8,110 nt of DNA. Origin: Oleiagrimonas sp964608595. Lineage in GTDB: Bacteria > Pseudomonadota > Gammaproteobacteria > Xanthomonadales > Rhodanobacteraceae. Positions 1 through 5,394 of the stretch are shown here, piece after piece. The stretch covers positions 1 through 8,110 of the forward strand of contig CAZSOU010000108.1 in assembly GCA_964608595.1 (NCBI GenBank), given 5' to 3'. Made by a program: the position numbers and the translations under genes. How positions within the stretch are numbered: position 1 is the stretch's first letter; each line of letters begins with the position of its first letter. The notes under the pieces are model-generated. The model made no database searches and had not been told where the DNA came from. It saw nothing but the letters and a program-made list of their open reading frames with translations.

Positions 1-68
1 AACGCCCAAGCTCATCGGCAGCTATGGAGCGCAGCGGAGTAGCTGCCCGGTGCAGCGCCTTGTTAGGG
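1..68 (-). repeat. attC 1 (partial, attC of cassette C1)
   Basis: The left core box is cut by the window edge (it starts at AACGCC). The right box GTTAGGG is at 62-68. The internal arm differs from the other sites, with an AGCT-rich stem (gcagctatgg paired with the gtagctgccc region). The stop codon of the C1 lipoprotein lies in its right box. Confidence 0.85.
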
Positions 69-485
69 GGCGCTTATAACTCTTGTAGGCAATAACGCCT
101 TGAATCTTTCGGCATTCTTTCTCCAAGGGCCGTTGTAATACCAGACTTTGACCTTCGTATTTTCGGGGTTTTCATAGAATTCAAAGTGTAAATACATGAC
201 CCTTGCCAATGGATTACCTTCCATCTTGATGGATAGTTCTGCATCCGAGCCATAAAAATACCCTTTGACCCTCAATCCTCCGCTCCAAAGGAAGTCACCA
301 CCACTAAGGTTTGCTTCTGAGTAGTCTTTATAAGTTCGGAAAACTTTATCGATTGGTGCGCTTACTTCCCATACCTGCATCTTTTCGGTATTGCTGGTTA
401 GCTCTGCCTTCGTGGTGGCGCAGCCTGTCGTTGCAAGTAAGACAAGTGCCAATAGTATGTGCGGGTAATATGCTCGCATTTTCAT
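63..485 (-). CDS. putative lipoprotein, cassette C1
   Basis: A 140-residue product of unrecognised family. The start chosen is the ATG at 485, because AGGGGG lies about nine bases upstream. That Shine-Dalgarno is formed by the attC 2 core box itself. An in-frame ATG two codons later is a weaker alternative. The N-terminus (MKMRAYYPHI, then LLALVLLATT, then GC) is a hydrophobic export signal ending in a lipobox-like ATTGC, with Cys22 as likely lipidation site. The -3 residue is Thr, so the lipobox is imperfect. The rest is a soluble domain of about 118 residues, rich in aromatic and charged residues (VWEVSAPIDKVFRTYKDY, then KVWYYNGPWRK), probably at the periplasmic face. The TAA stop is inside the attC 1 core box. 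The longer upstream reading frame is attC translation and is not used. Confidence 0.8.
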   Translation of the reverse strand: MKMRAYYPHILLALVLLATTGCATTKAELTSNTEKMQVWEVSAPIDKVFRTYKDYSEANLSGGDFLWSGGLRVKGYFYGSDAELSIKMEGNPLARVMYLHFEFYENPENTKVKVWYYNGPWRKNAERFKALLPTRVISAP

Positions 486-496
486 GTTGTATCGCC

Positions 497-568
497 CCCT
501 AACGCTTGAATTAAGCCGCCGGCGAACCGCGTAGCGGTTTGACGGTCGGCTTGAATGAACTGTTAGGC
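497..568 (-). repeat. attC 2 (attC of cassette C2)
   Basis: Complete site with left box ccctaac (497-503) and right box gttaggc (562-568). The central hairpin aaccgc-gta-gcggtt has a 6 bp stem and triloop. The outer arms are ttaagccgcc and ggtcggcttgaa. Confidence 0.93.
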
Positions 569-835
569 AACAGCACGATGCCGTTGCCAGCCGACGATGC
601 ACCAACCAAGCAGTAAGCCACCAAAACCGCCTGCAATGATACCGATTGAAATATCGTGGCCCAAGATGTAGCTGAATGCCGCACCCACGGCAAACCCAGC
701 CAAGATGATGTTGCCAACAAGGCGGCCTTCACGGTGGCGTGTACTTGCCTTTGCCGCGCCCCATTCAGTAACACCCTTTACATTGAGGTCTTGTGGAAGC
801 ACCGCGCATAGAAGTGCCTGCATCTTTGGGTTCAT
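563..835 (-). CDS. small two-helix inner-membrane protein, cassette C2
   Basis: A 90-residue protein of unknown function. The ATG at 835 is preceded by AAAGGAT, giving an AAGGA Shine-Dalgarno eight bases upstream. A polar N-terminal region (about residues 1-38) precedes two hydrophobic helices at about 40-58 (VGNIILAGFAVGAAFSYIL) and 63-83 (SIGIIAGGFGGLLLGWCIVGW). The second is Gly-rich and could support close helix packing. The basic tail WQRHR suggests a cytoplasmic C-terminus. The TAA stop sits in the attC 2 right box. The bases just before the start, TTCGCAA, recur in cassettes C9 and C11. No family was recognised. Confidence 0.8.
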   Translation of the reverse strand: MNPKMQALLCAVLPQDLNVKGVTEWGAAKASTRHREGRLVGNIILAGFAVGAAFSYILGHDISIGIIAGGFGGLLLGWCIVGWQRHRAVA

Positions 836-842
836 TTGCGAA
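836..842 (-). other. TTCGCAA leader motif, cassette C2
   Basis: The motif lies 15 bases downstream of the attC 3 core box and directly before the ATG of the two-helix membrane protein. It matches the C9 and C11 leaders. Confidence 0.4.
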
Positions 843-857
843 ATCCTTTCTACTGGT

Positions 858-925
858 GCCTAACGCTGAGGTAACCGGCACCAGGCCTATCGGGCCGAGT
901 GTCCGCGTTGACCGATCTGTTAGGC
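858..925 (-). repeat. attC 3 (attC of cassette C3)
   Basis: Complete site with boxes gcctaac (858-864) and gttaggc (919-925). The arms differ from attC 2: gaggtaaccgg on the left, gtccgcgttgacc on the right, and a central ggcc-tatc-gggcc hairpin. Confidence 0.9.
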
Positions 926-949
926 GGCTCTCTGCCACCAGAAATAATC

Positions 950-1510
950 TTACGAATTTAGATACGGTCGTGCTAGCGCGATCCACTCTTGTTTCGTTTT
1001 GCACTGCACGTTTGCAACCTCACATATACCGATTTGAGAAGGGAATTTAATCGTAAGCCCGCCGATTTCACTGTTCTCATAGACGTTGTACAGAAGGGTT
1101 GTTTGGATAAATGTGCCAACGCTTGTCTTTGCGCGTGTGGACAGGAACACCTTGTGCACCAACGCAAAGCATCCGTGCTGGGATTTGCTGTAGTGGACTT
1201 GGTATCCCGACACGCCCTCGTACACGTGCCCGCCACCGGTTACTGGGGCTGAGAACCCATTCGACAATTCTTTTTTGTACCACTTCTCCGCGTCTAGCGC
1301 GCATTGCCTAGAGAGGTTGCTCTGACCTTGAGTCTTCTGTACCTGCGCCAGCTGCTGTTTGAGCAATGACACGTCTTCCTGCAATGTCGCTATTTCCTGC
1401 CCTTGCTTTTTGATTGCGTTGCTCGCGCTAGATGGCTGTTGTGTGGAGGTGCACCCCGCCAAAAACAGCAACGTCGGTACCGCGACCGCGATGATTCTCA
1501 GTGAACGCAT
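950..1510 (-). CDS. coiled-coil lipoprotein, cassette C3
   Basis: A 186-residue product. The ATG at 1510 is chosen because GGAG lies eight bases upstream and a classic lipoprotein signal follows. MRSLRIIAVAVPTLLF leads to LAGC, a consensus lipobox with Cys20 as lipidation site, then a Ser/Thr/Gln linker. Residues about 33-58 (IKKQGQEIATLQEDVSLL and on) form a heptad-like coiled coil that may oligomerise. The C-terminal part (about 66-186) is a globular domain with four Cys, at SRQCALDAE, QHGCFAL, IGICEV and NVQCKTK, which could form disulfides in the periplasm. The TAA stop at 950-952 lies before attC 3, not inside it. The reading frame extends upstream to 1717, but that part translates attC 4 and is rejected. 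Family not recognised. The lipobox plus coiled-coil layout resembles the C8 lipoprotein, but the C-terminal domains do not. Confidence 0.85.
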   Translation of the reverse strand: MRSLRIIAVAVPTLLFLAGCTSTQQPSSASNAIKKQGQEIATLQEDVSLLKQQLAQVQKTQGQSNLSRQCALDAEKWYKKELSNGFSAPVTGGGHVYEGVSGYQVHYSKSQHGCFALVHKVFLSTRAKTSVGTFIQTTLLYNVYENSEIGGLTIKFPSQIGICEVANVQCKTKQEWIALARPYLNS

Positions 1511-1527
1511 CGAACTTTCTCCAAGAC

Positions 1528-1584
1528 GCCTAACGCAAAGGTAAGCGGCGGCGGTACGCCGTCCGCTTGACCGCCGTGTTAGAC
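1528..1584 (-). repeat. attC 4 (attC of cassette C4)
   Basis: Short complete site with boxes gcctaac (1528-1534) and gttagac (1578-1584). The arms are gtaagcggcggcgg and gccgtccgcttgacc, with a very small loop. Confidence 0.92.
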
Positions 1585-1596
1585 GGCGGTGCCACC

Positions 1597-1836
1597 ATGG
1601 CAACGCCCGATGTTGAACGAAGCGATGAAGCCCATGCCGTGAACGCACCGAATGCATTGAACTTGGCGCTGGAAGCGATGCTCGCCAGAGCAACAGAAAC
1701 ATTCCCGCAAGCCGCACGCGAAATGACTGCGACGATGCTGGCCGAAGCTGCTCTGATGCTGGTGCGTGCGACCGGCTTCATGTTGCGACGAACTCCCCCT
1801 GAAATCATGACTGCTGCACTGCCGACTAACGCTTGA
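1597..1836 (+). CDS. hypothetical protein encoded against the array direction, cassette C4
   Basis: A 79-residue plus-strand ORF, opposite to every other gene here. The ATG at 1597 has GGCGGTG five bases upstream, one mismatch from GGAGGTG. The product has a natural composition for a soluble helical protein: Glu/Asp/Arg-rich, with a long amphipathic stretch from about residue 22 (NALNLALEAMLARATETF) to 63. It has many Met and no Lys. The competing minus-strand frame (ATG at 1771, GGGGGAG upstream) contains no Asp or Glu in about 70 residues before attC 4, as expected of an antisense shadow. It also has no stop until the far end of attC 4. The TGA stop at 1834-1836 lies beyond the cassette boundary, inside attC 5. 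No family recognised. The minus-strand reading cannot be excluded. Confidence 0.5.
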   Translation: MATPDVERSDEAHAVNAPNALNLALEAMLARATETFPQAAREMTATMLAEAALMLVRATGFMLRRTPPEIMTAALPTNA

Positions 1837-1879
1837 GTTAAGCGGCGGCGCAGCCGTCCGCTTGAATGATTGGTTAGGG
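1824..1879 (-). repeat. attC 5 (attC of cassette C5)
   Basis: Complete short site with boxes gactaac (1824-1830) and gttaggg (1873-1879). The arms are gttaagcggcgg and gccgtccgcttgaat. It supplies the TGA that ends the plus-strand ORF of C4. Confidence 0.92.
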
Positions 1880-1880
1880 C

Positions 1881-2621
1881 TCATGCCGCGAACCCTAATG
1901 CAACCTCGTACTGCCGGAACAGTGCAAACAACCGATTGTAAACTGGCTGGTGACCAAGGGCGCGCGCGGCAACCACGAACGCAGTAGTGCTGCGGTAATA
2001 GTAGTTGATGACATCGCTTCGATGCTCGGCCTCGCGAGGCGTGCCCAACATTCCAGCGGTGTGGAACCGGGGTGGATTGCCGCCATACATATCCATGATG
2101 TGCGGTGAGGCAGCGTGTACAAACCCCGAGTAGGCTTTGCTGAGAGTCTTGCCCACAGCAACGTGCCCGCTCGGATCTCCTGTGCCTAGCGGCGAACGTG
2201 CGATATAGGCACGAATTTTTTTGCGACTGAGCATAGGGCGAGGCTGCTGAACCGGTGCACCCGTGGCGACGTCGTATTCTTCGGCGAAAAACGCCTGACG
2301 ATAGTCCCTGTGTATTTGCTCTTCGCCGCCAAATATTATGGGTATGGAGAGAAAAAACACATCTTCGCCGATTTCGTCGACGATCCGCTCGAGCGCGGCC
2401 TGCTCCTGGAAATAGCCGCTGTCGAGGAGCAACTGTATAGCGCGAAGGCCGGACGGCAGGCGTGCCAGCTTTTGCACGACTGCTTGCTCCGGCAACTGCT
2501 CGACATGGCGAAATACAACGCCATCTTTGAAAGGCACGGCCCGTGGCGCCGGTACAAGGGTGTTTAACGCCACCAAGGCATTATCCATTTCGAGCAGTGT
2601 TTGTTGTGCTAGTACGAACAC
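1881..2621 (-). CDS. hypothetical protein, 246 residues, cassette C5
   Basis: The longest single-gene cassette product here except the C8 lipoprotein. The start is uncertain. A GTG at 2621 gives 246 residues, with a weak AGGG about ten bases upstream inside the attC 6 core. An ATG at 2588 (MDNALVAL) would remove 11 residues and also lacks a good Shine-Dalgarno. There is no signal peptide or membrane segment, so it is probably cytosolic. The N-terminal half is mostly helical (residues about 45-115, with GLRAIQLLLDSGYFQEQAAL). A conserved-looking polar stretch follows at about 163-187 (AYSGFVHAASPHIMDMYGG, then NPPRF), with two His, and a final helix-rich region at about 200-240. The TGA stop at 1881 comes two bases after attC 5. 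The layout vaguely recalls DUF5677-type proteins, but this is a guess. Confidence 0.8.
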   Translation of the reverse strand: MFVLAQQTLLEMDNALVALNTLVPAPRAVPFKDGVVFRHVEQLPEQAVVQKLARLPSGLRAIQLLLDSGYFQEQAALERIVDEIGEDVFFLSIPIIFGGEEQIHRDYRQAFFAEEYDVATGAPVQQPRPMLSRKKIRAYIARSPLGTGDPSGHVAVGKTLSKAYSGFVHAASPHIMDMYGGNPPRFHTAGMLGTPREAEHRSDVINYYYRSTTAFVVAARALGHQPVYNRLFALFRQYEVALGFAA

Positions 2622-2631
2622 CGTTATTGAG

Positions 2632-2691
2632 CCCTAACGCCTGAATTAAGCCGCGCCACGAAGTGGCGTCGGCTTGAATGAATTGTTAGAC
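2632..2691 (-). repeat. attC 6 (attC of cassette C6)
   Basis: Complete site with boxes ccctaac (2632-2638) and gttagac (2685-2691). The arms are ttaagccgcgccac and gtggcgtcggcttgaat, with a GAA loop. Confidence 0.93.
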
Positions 2692-3144
2692 GATGGCCAA
2701 CGGCTCCTCCGCCGGAATGTCATCGTAGCCCAGTTGCCAAGGGAAACGGTGCTGCCGATCCGGAAGAAACATGACCACCGCACTGAAGGGCTTGTCTTTG
2801 TAGTACCGCACAGCGGTGCCCAAGTACTCACCCAACCTGTCCGGGCGAACAGGCTTAAAGACGACCTTATAGTCACCTGCGAGAACGCTACCGTCCTCGA
2901 CGCCGGGAACAATGGTGTGTCCGCCTTTGAACAAGTGAGCGCACTCATTGAGCAAAGCATGGGCTTTTTCCCGCTCCAACCCGAAGATCAACACCTCCGG
3001 GGAACCGTAAGACTCGCCGAAGCCAATGGAATAGCTGAACTTGTCCTGGCCTTCCTTAGTTGGGAAGACATGGAGGCAGTGCCACCCGTACTCTCGGATG
3101 TTGTCCGAGATTCTTTGGTTCTGAGCGGCGAGATCTTCACCCAT
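2686..3144 (-). CDS. DUF4262 family protein, cassette C6
   Basis: A 152-residue protein matching the remembered DUF4262 pattern almost end to end: WHCLHVFPT (about 21-29), FSYSIGF (36-42), PEVLIFGLE (49-57), the AHALLNE helix (61-67), EYLGTAVRYY (106-115) and PDRQHRFPWQLGYDD (128-142). Molecular function is unknown. There is no export signal, so it is probably cytosolic. The ATG at 3144 lies only four bases after the GTTAGAC core box of attC 7, leaving no room for a Shine-Dalgarno inside the cassette. The nearest candidate, AGGCG, is within attC 7 with seven-base spacing. The TAA stop lies in the attC 6 right box, so the cassette is almost entirely coding. Confidence 0.92.
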   Translation of the reverse strand: MGEDLAAQNQRISDNIREYGWHCLHVFPTKEGQDKFSYSIGFGESYGSPEVLIFGLEREKAHALLNECAHLFKGGHTIVPGVEDGSVLAGDYKVVFKPVRPDRLGEYLGTAVRYYKDKPFSAVVMFLPDRQHRFPWQLGYDDIPAEEPLAIV

Positions 3145-3145
3145 C

Positions 3146-3207
3146 GTCTAACGCCTGAGTTAAGCGGCCGGCGCTTTTTGCCGGTCCGCTTGGACGAATT
3201 GTTAGAC
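3146..3207 (-). repeat. attC 7 (attC of cassette C7)
   Basis: Complete site with boxes gtctaac (3146-3152) and gttagac (3201-3207). The arms are gttaagcggccggcgc and gccggtccgcttggacgaa, with a TTTTT-containing loop. Confidence 0.93.
3152..3156 (-). promoter_or_regulatory. attC-borne Shine-Dalgarno for the DUF4262 gene
   Basis: The minus strand reads AGGCG, TTAGACG, then ATG at 3144. This AGGCG is the only purine-rich Shine-Dalgarno candidate and lies in the attC 7 arm, upstream of the crossover point. It would come from the neighbouring cassette after insertion. Confidence 0.45.
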
Positions 3208-3275
3208 GGTTGCGACGCGGCACGCTTGGACGAGGACATTTGCCCAGCCGCGAACCCCAAACCCGCAACCGCACA

Positions 3276-3437
3276 CTACAAACTTACCACGGCCAGAACG
3301 GCATGGCTGGCCGAGACATGGCGAGTGAGGCTTTGATGCATCGCGTGAGCTTCAAGCTTGCGCAAAAATTTCCCCTGGAACCACAACGTGCCGTTGAAAC
3401 CATGCCCGCCTTGAGCTGCACTGCCACCCTCTTGCAT
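3276..3437 (-). CDS. weak 53-residue ORF, cassette C7
   Basis: Best minus-strand candidate in a cassette of about 250 bases. It runs from the ATG at 3437 (MQEGGSAAQGGHGFNGTLWF) to the TAG at 3276-3278. The composition is balanced, but no Shine-Dalgarno is visible. Just downstream, another minus frame stays open to the TAA at 3202-3204 in the attC 7 box (ending VLVQACRVATV). One frameshift would join the two into a protein of about 78 residues ending at attC, as many cassette genes do. A plus-strand ORF from 3303 runs deep into the attC 8 loop and is less likely. The cassette may be a decayed gene or non-coding. Confidence 0.25.
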   Translation of the reverse strand: MQEGGSAAQGGHGFNGTLWFQGKFLRKLEAHAMHQSLTRHVSASHAVLAVVSL

Positions 3438-3456
3438 GAAGCTGGCAGAGCGAACC

Positions 3457-3528
3457 GACTAACGCTTGAGCTCAGCCGCCGGCAGCCCGCGTAGCGGGAT
3501 GACGGTCGGCTGCAGCGAACTGTTAGTT
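3457..3528 (-). repeat. attC 8 (attC of cassette C8)
   Basis: Complete site with boxes gactaac (3457-3463) and gttagtt (3522-3528). The central hairpin is cccgc-gta-gcggg. The outer arms are gctcagccgcc and ggtcggctgcagc. Confidence 0.93.
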
Positions 3529-3568
3529 GCTCTTTCCAAAATGCTTCCAAATACAGGGTTTTCCGCTA

Positions 3569-4525
3569 TTAGAAATTGTAACGCTTGATAACATGATACT
3601 TGTTACCGGCCACGTCTGCGAGGGACAGTTCTTGCTCGAGCGACTTACAGCTTAAACCGTAGTATGCAACCGCCGGGGCCAAATCTCTGTTTATTCGCTC
3701 CACACACTGTTCGTTTGATGCAATTACTAGAAGCGGGGCCTTAAGAGTCGCATCGCTTACTTGCGCAGCCAAGGTAAATCGTACGGTTTTTGACTTGGCA
3801 AAGCTGTTTCCAGAGTCGCTGTAGTTTCCAAGATACGAGCCGTAGTCGCGCCAACGCCTGAATGCGTACTCAAAGTCTGCTACATGTATGAGCTTCTTGC
3901 CGGAAACTTTGTAGACAGCTACTGGGAATAGATTTGGATCCTTCGATGCCTTTGAACTGATATTGACACGTAGGACGATGAACCTTGTGCCGCGGTCAGC
4001 GTCCCTGTAGTGATACTCATAATGATACGAGTCGGAAACCCAGCGCCGCGTGCGCGACACCTTCAGAGTGTGGAACTTGAGGCCGTTGTGTGTGAACGTT
4101 GGTGTGACGCTGATCGCCCTGAACTTCAACCGCTCCAGACGTGCTTTTTCCCTCTGCTTAGCCTTGACCTGTTCGGATAGTTTCGCGACGACCTGTGTGG
4201 CTGTTCGCGTTTCGTCGGCCTTGGGATACTTGCTGTGTAACTCTTCGAGGGCCGCGCGAGCCTTTTGCAGATCGCTATTTGCAACAAGCTTTCGGATGGA
4301 CTGTAGCCGAGCAGCCGGTGTGTCCGATAGTTTTTTCACTTCACCTGTTAGATGATTGACCTTGGCCTTAAGCTTCTCATTCTCAGAGCCAAGCTTCGTG
4401 TTTTGTGCTTTTGCTGCATTAAGCTGCTTGTGCAGCGTGGCAATAGTATTTTCCGCCTGTTGGCTTGTACAACCTCCAAAAAGCACGCAGAATACGACAA
4501 GCACGCAGATATGAGCCTTACGCAT
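3569..4525 (-). CDS. coiled-coil lipoprotein, cassette C8 distal gene
   Basis: A 318-residue protein. The ATG at 4525 follows AGGGGG with five-base spacing. MRKAHICVLVVFCVLF ends in GGC, giving a lipoprotein signal with Cys19. Residues about 24-68 form a strong coiled coil (the ATLHKQLNAAKAQNTKLG region), followed by a helical stretch to about 135 rich in Lys, Arg and Glu. The C-terminal half (about 136-290) looks like a beta-sandwich with RFIVLRVNISS and YLGNYSDSGNSFAKSKTVRF. This recalls DUF4352-like extracellular domains, an inference only. It probably acts in the periplasm, tethered to a membrane. The TAA stop is about 40 bases before attC 8. No attC separates it from the upstream gene (stop at 4558, 32-base gap), so the two form one cassette and probably one transcript. 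Confidence 0.85.
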   Translation of the reverse strand: MRKAHICVLVVFCVLFGGCTSQQAENTIATLHKQLNAAKAQNTKLGSENEKLKAKVNHLTGEVKKLSDTPAARLQSIRKLVANSDLQKARAALEELHSKYPKADETRTATQVVAKLSEQVKAKQREKARLERLKFRAISVTPTFTHNGLKFHTLKVSRTRRWVSDSYHYEYHYRDADRGTRFIVLRVNISSKASKDPNLFPVAVYKVSGKKLIHVADFEYAFRRWRDYGSYLGNYSDSGNSFAKSKTVRFTLAAQVSDATLKAPLLVIASNEQCVERINRDLAPAVAYYGLSCKSLEQELSLADVAGNKYHVIKRYNF

Positions 4526-4557
4526 GATTTCCCCCTAAGTTTCCGTGTTCTTTGAAT
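4526..4557 (-). other. possible remnant of a lost attC between two fused cassettes
   Basis: On the minus strand the 32-base gap contains ATTCAA near the left gene end, then CTTAGGGGG just before the start of the C8 lipoprotein. CTTAGGGGG differs by one base from the GTTAGGGGG core-plus-leader of cassette C1. ATTCAA matches the attC right arm (TTAATTCAAGCGTTAG). Nothing else of an attC remains. Confidence 0.35.
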
Positions 4558-5091
4558 CTAGTTCCCGCTCGCTGCATCGGCAAGGAACCATTGACGGCTG
4601 AATGTGTTCAAGTCTTGCATTTGGTGGCCGACAACGCCGAGCAGCCCGCCCGTCCATGTGCCGAAGGCAGGGGTGCCATCGAGATGATAGACATGCTGTG
4701 GAAGCGTACGTAGCGTGTAAATTGGATTTTGGTAGCCGTACTGCTTCCCAATTTGTTGGAAGTAGGCACCCTCCAACATGAAGCGGGGACTTCCTTTGTA
4801 CTCCAACACGACATGGGCAAACCTGTGCGATTGCATGGCATTCGCAAATTGCAACAAGTTGCGAAGCACATCGGCTTCGCTGTTGGTACCTGAGATACCT
4901 CGGAGATCGAAAACCAAAACGGAGGGGTTCACATACCACTCGTAATGGGCGGCGATCGAGAGGCCATCGTTGCGTGGATCGGCACTCAATGTGCCCGACA
5001 GTGGGCGTTGTACCGCAAAGTAATTCCAACTGGCGATCGCGACGACAACAGCTATCGGCACGAGTAGCCATACAACATTGCGACGTTTCAT
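4558..5091 (-). CDS. membrane-anchored hypothetical protein, cassette C8 proximal gene
   Basis: A 177-residue protein. The ATG at 5091 is used, because AAGGGGGG lies upstream with acceptable spacing. The in-frame extension to 5136 translates attC 9 and is rejected. MKRRN and a hydrophobic helix at about 7-22 (VWLLVPIAVVVAIA) make an N-terminal anchor, leaving the rest outside the cytoplasm. The soluble domain has well-defined motifs: SVLVFDLRGISGTNSEADV (57-75), an amphipathic helix, HVVLEYKG (93-100) and FGTWTGGLLGVVGHQMQD (143-160). They read like a conserved hypothetical family I have seen but cannot name. The TAG stop is 32 bases before the C8 lipoprotein start, consistent with co-translation. 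Confidence 0.82.
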   Translation of the reverse strand: MKRRNVVWLLVPIAVVVAIASWNYFAVQRPLSGTLSADPRNDGLSIAAHYEWYVNPSVLVFDLRGISGTNSEADVLRNLLQFANAMQSHRFAHVVLEYKGSPRFMLEGAYFQQIGKQYGYQNPIYTLRTLPQHVYHLDGTPAFGTWTGGLLGVVGHQMQDLNTFSRQWFLADAASGN

Positions 5092-5109
5092 CCTTAGCCC
5101 CCCTTGAGC

Positions 5110-5178
5110 AACTAACGCCCGAGGTAACCGGCGCAACCCGCGCAGCGGGTTTGCGTCCGGTTGACCGAGTTGTTATGC
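5110..5178 (-). repeat. attC 9 (attC of cassette C9)
   Basis: Complete site with boxes aactaac (5110-5116) and gttatgc (5172-5178). The central hairpin is aacccgc-gca-gcgggtt. The outer arms are ggtaaccggcgc and gcgtccggttgacc. Confidence 0.93.
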
Positions 5179-5394
5179 GCCGCTGCCACAGCATGAATTG
5201 CCCTGCTGGATGGGCGGGCACTTGACCGAACCGTACGAACAGAAAACACAGCAATCTCCGGGGAGTGGCTTGAGCAAAGCGTGACACGCCTTGCACTCGT
5301 AGAACCACTGGCATGCATTGGTTGGCATTGTCTCTTGCGCGGTGGCACCACACTCCGGGCAGGTAAGGACTGAATTTAGCTCGACACGCGACAC
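5173..5394 (-). CDS. GDCCVxC domain-containing protein (mer-associated), cassette C9 distal gene
   Basis: A 73-residue cysteine-rich protein. The family is recognised by TCPECG (11-16), ETMPTNACQWFYEC (21-34), CKAC (34-37) and the signature GDCCVFC (46-52), followed by SYGSVKCPPIQ. The paired CxxC motifs suggest a metal or thiol role, and relatives occur beside mercury-transport genes. Some family members carry selenocysteine in the signature, but here all positions are Cys. The GTG start at 5394 is chosen because AAGGTG lies five bases upstream and because the family begins at this point. The longer frame to 5574 is a shadow of merC. The gene overlaps the merC end by 19 bases, indicating translational coupling. 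The TAA stop lies in the attC 9 box. The C-terminal SCCGSGA extension may be cassette-specific. Confidence 0.88.
   Translation of the reverse strand: MSRVELNSVLTCPECGATAQETMPTNACQWFYECKACHALLKPLPGDCCVFCSYGSVKCPPIQQGNSCCGSGA

Noticed and set aside
1511..1717. Upstream extension of the C3 lipoprotein frame
   Set aside because: It translates attC 4 and the antisense of the C4 ORF. The ATG at 1510 has a Shine-Dalgarno and a proper lipoprotein signal.
1530..1771. Minus-strand ORF in C4 starting MKPVARTS with GGGGGAG upstream
   Set aside because: It lacks acidic residues over about 70 codons and reads through the whole of attC 4. It is kept only as an alternative to the plus-strand call.
2674..3336. 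Long plus-strand frame of 220 codons
   Set aside because: It is a shadow of the DUF4262 gene, starting inside attC 6 and crossing attC 7. The minus frame matches a known family.
4535..5353. Long minus-strand frame of 272 codons
   Set aside because: It runs through attC 9 and out of frame with the C8 proximal gene and the GDCCVxC gene. Its product is Arg/Cys-rich and unnatural.
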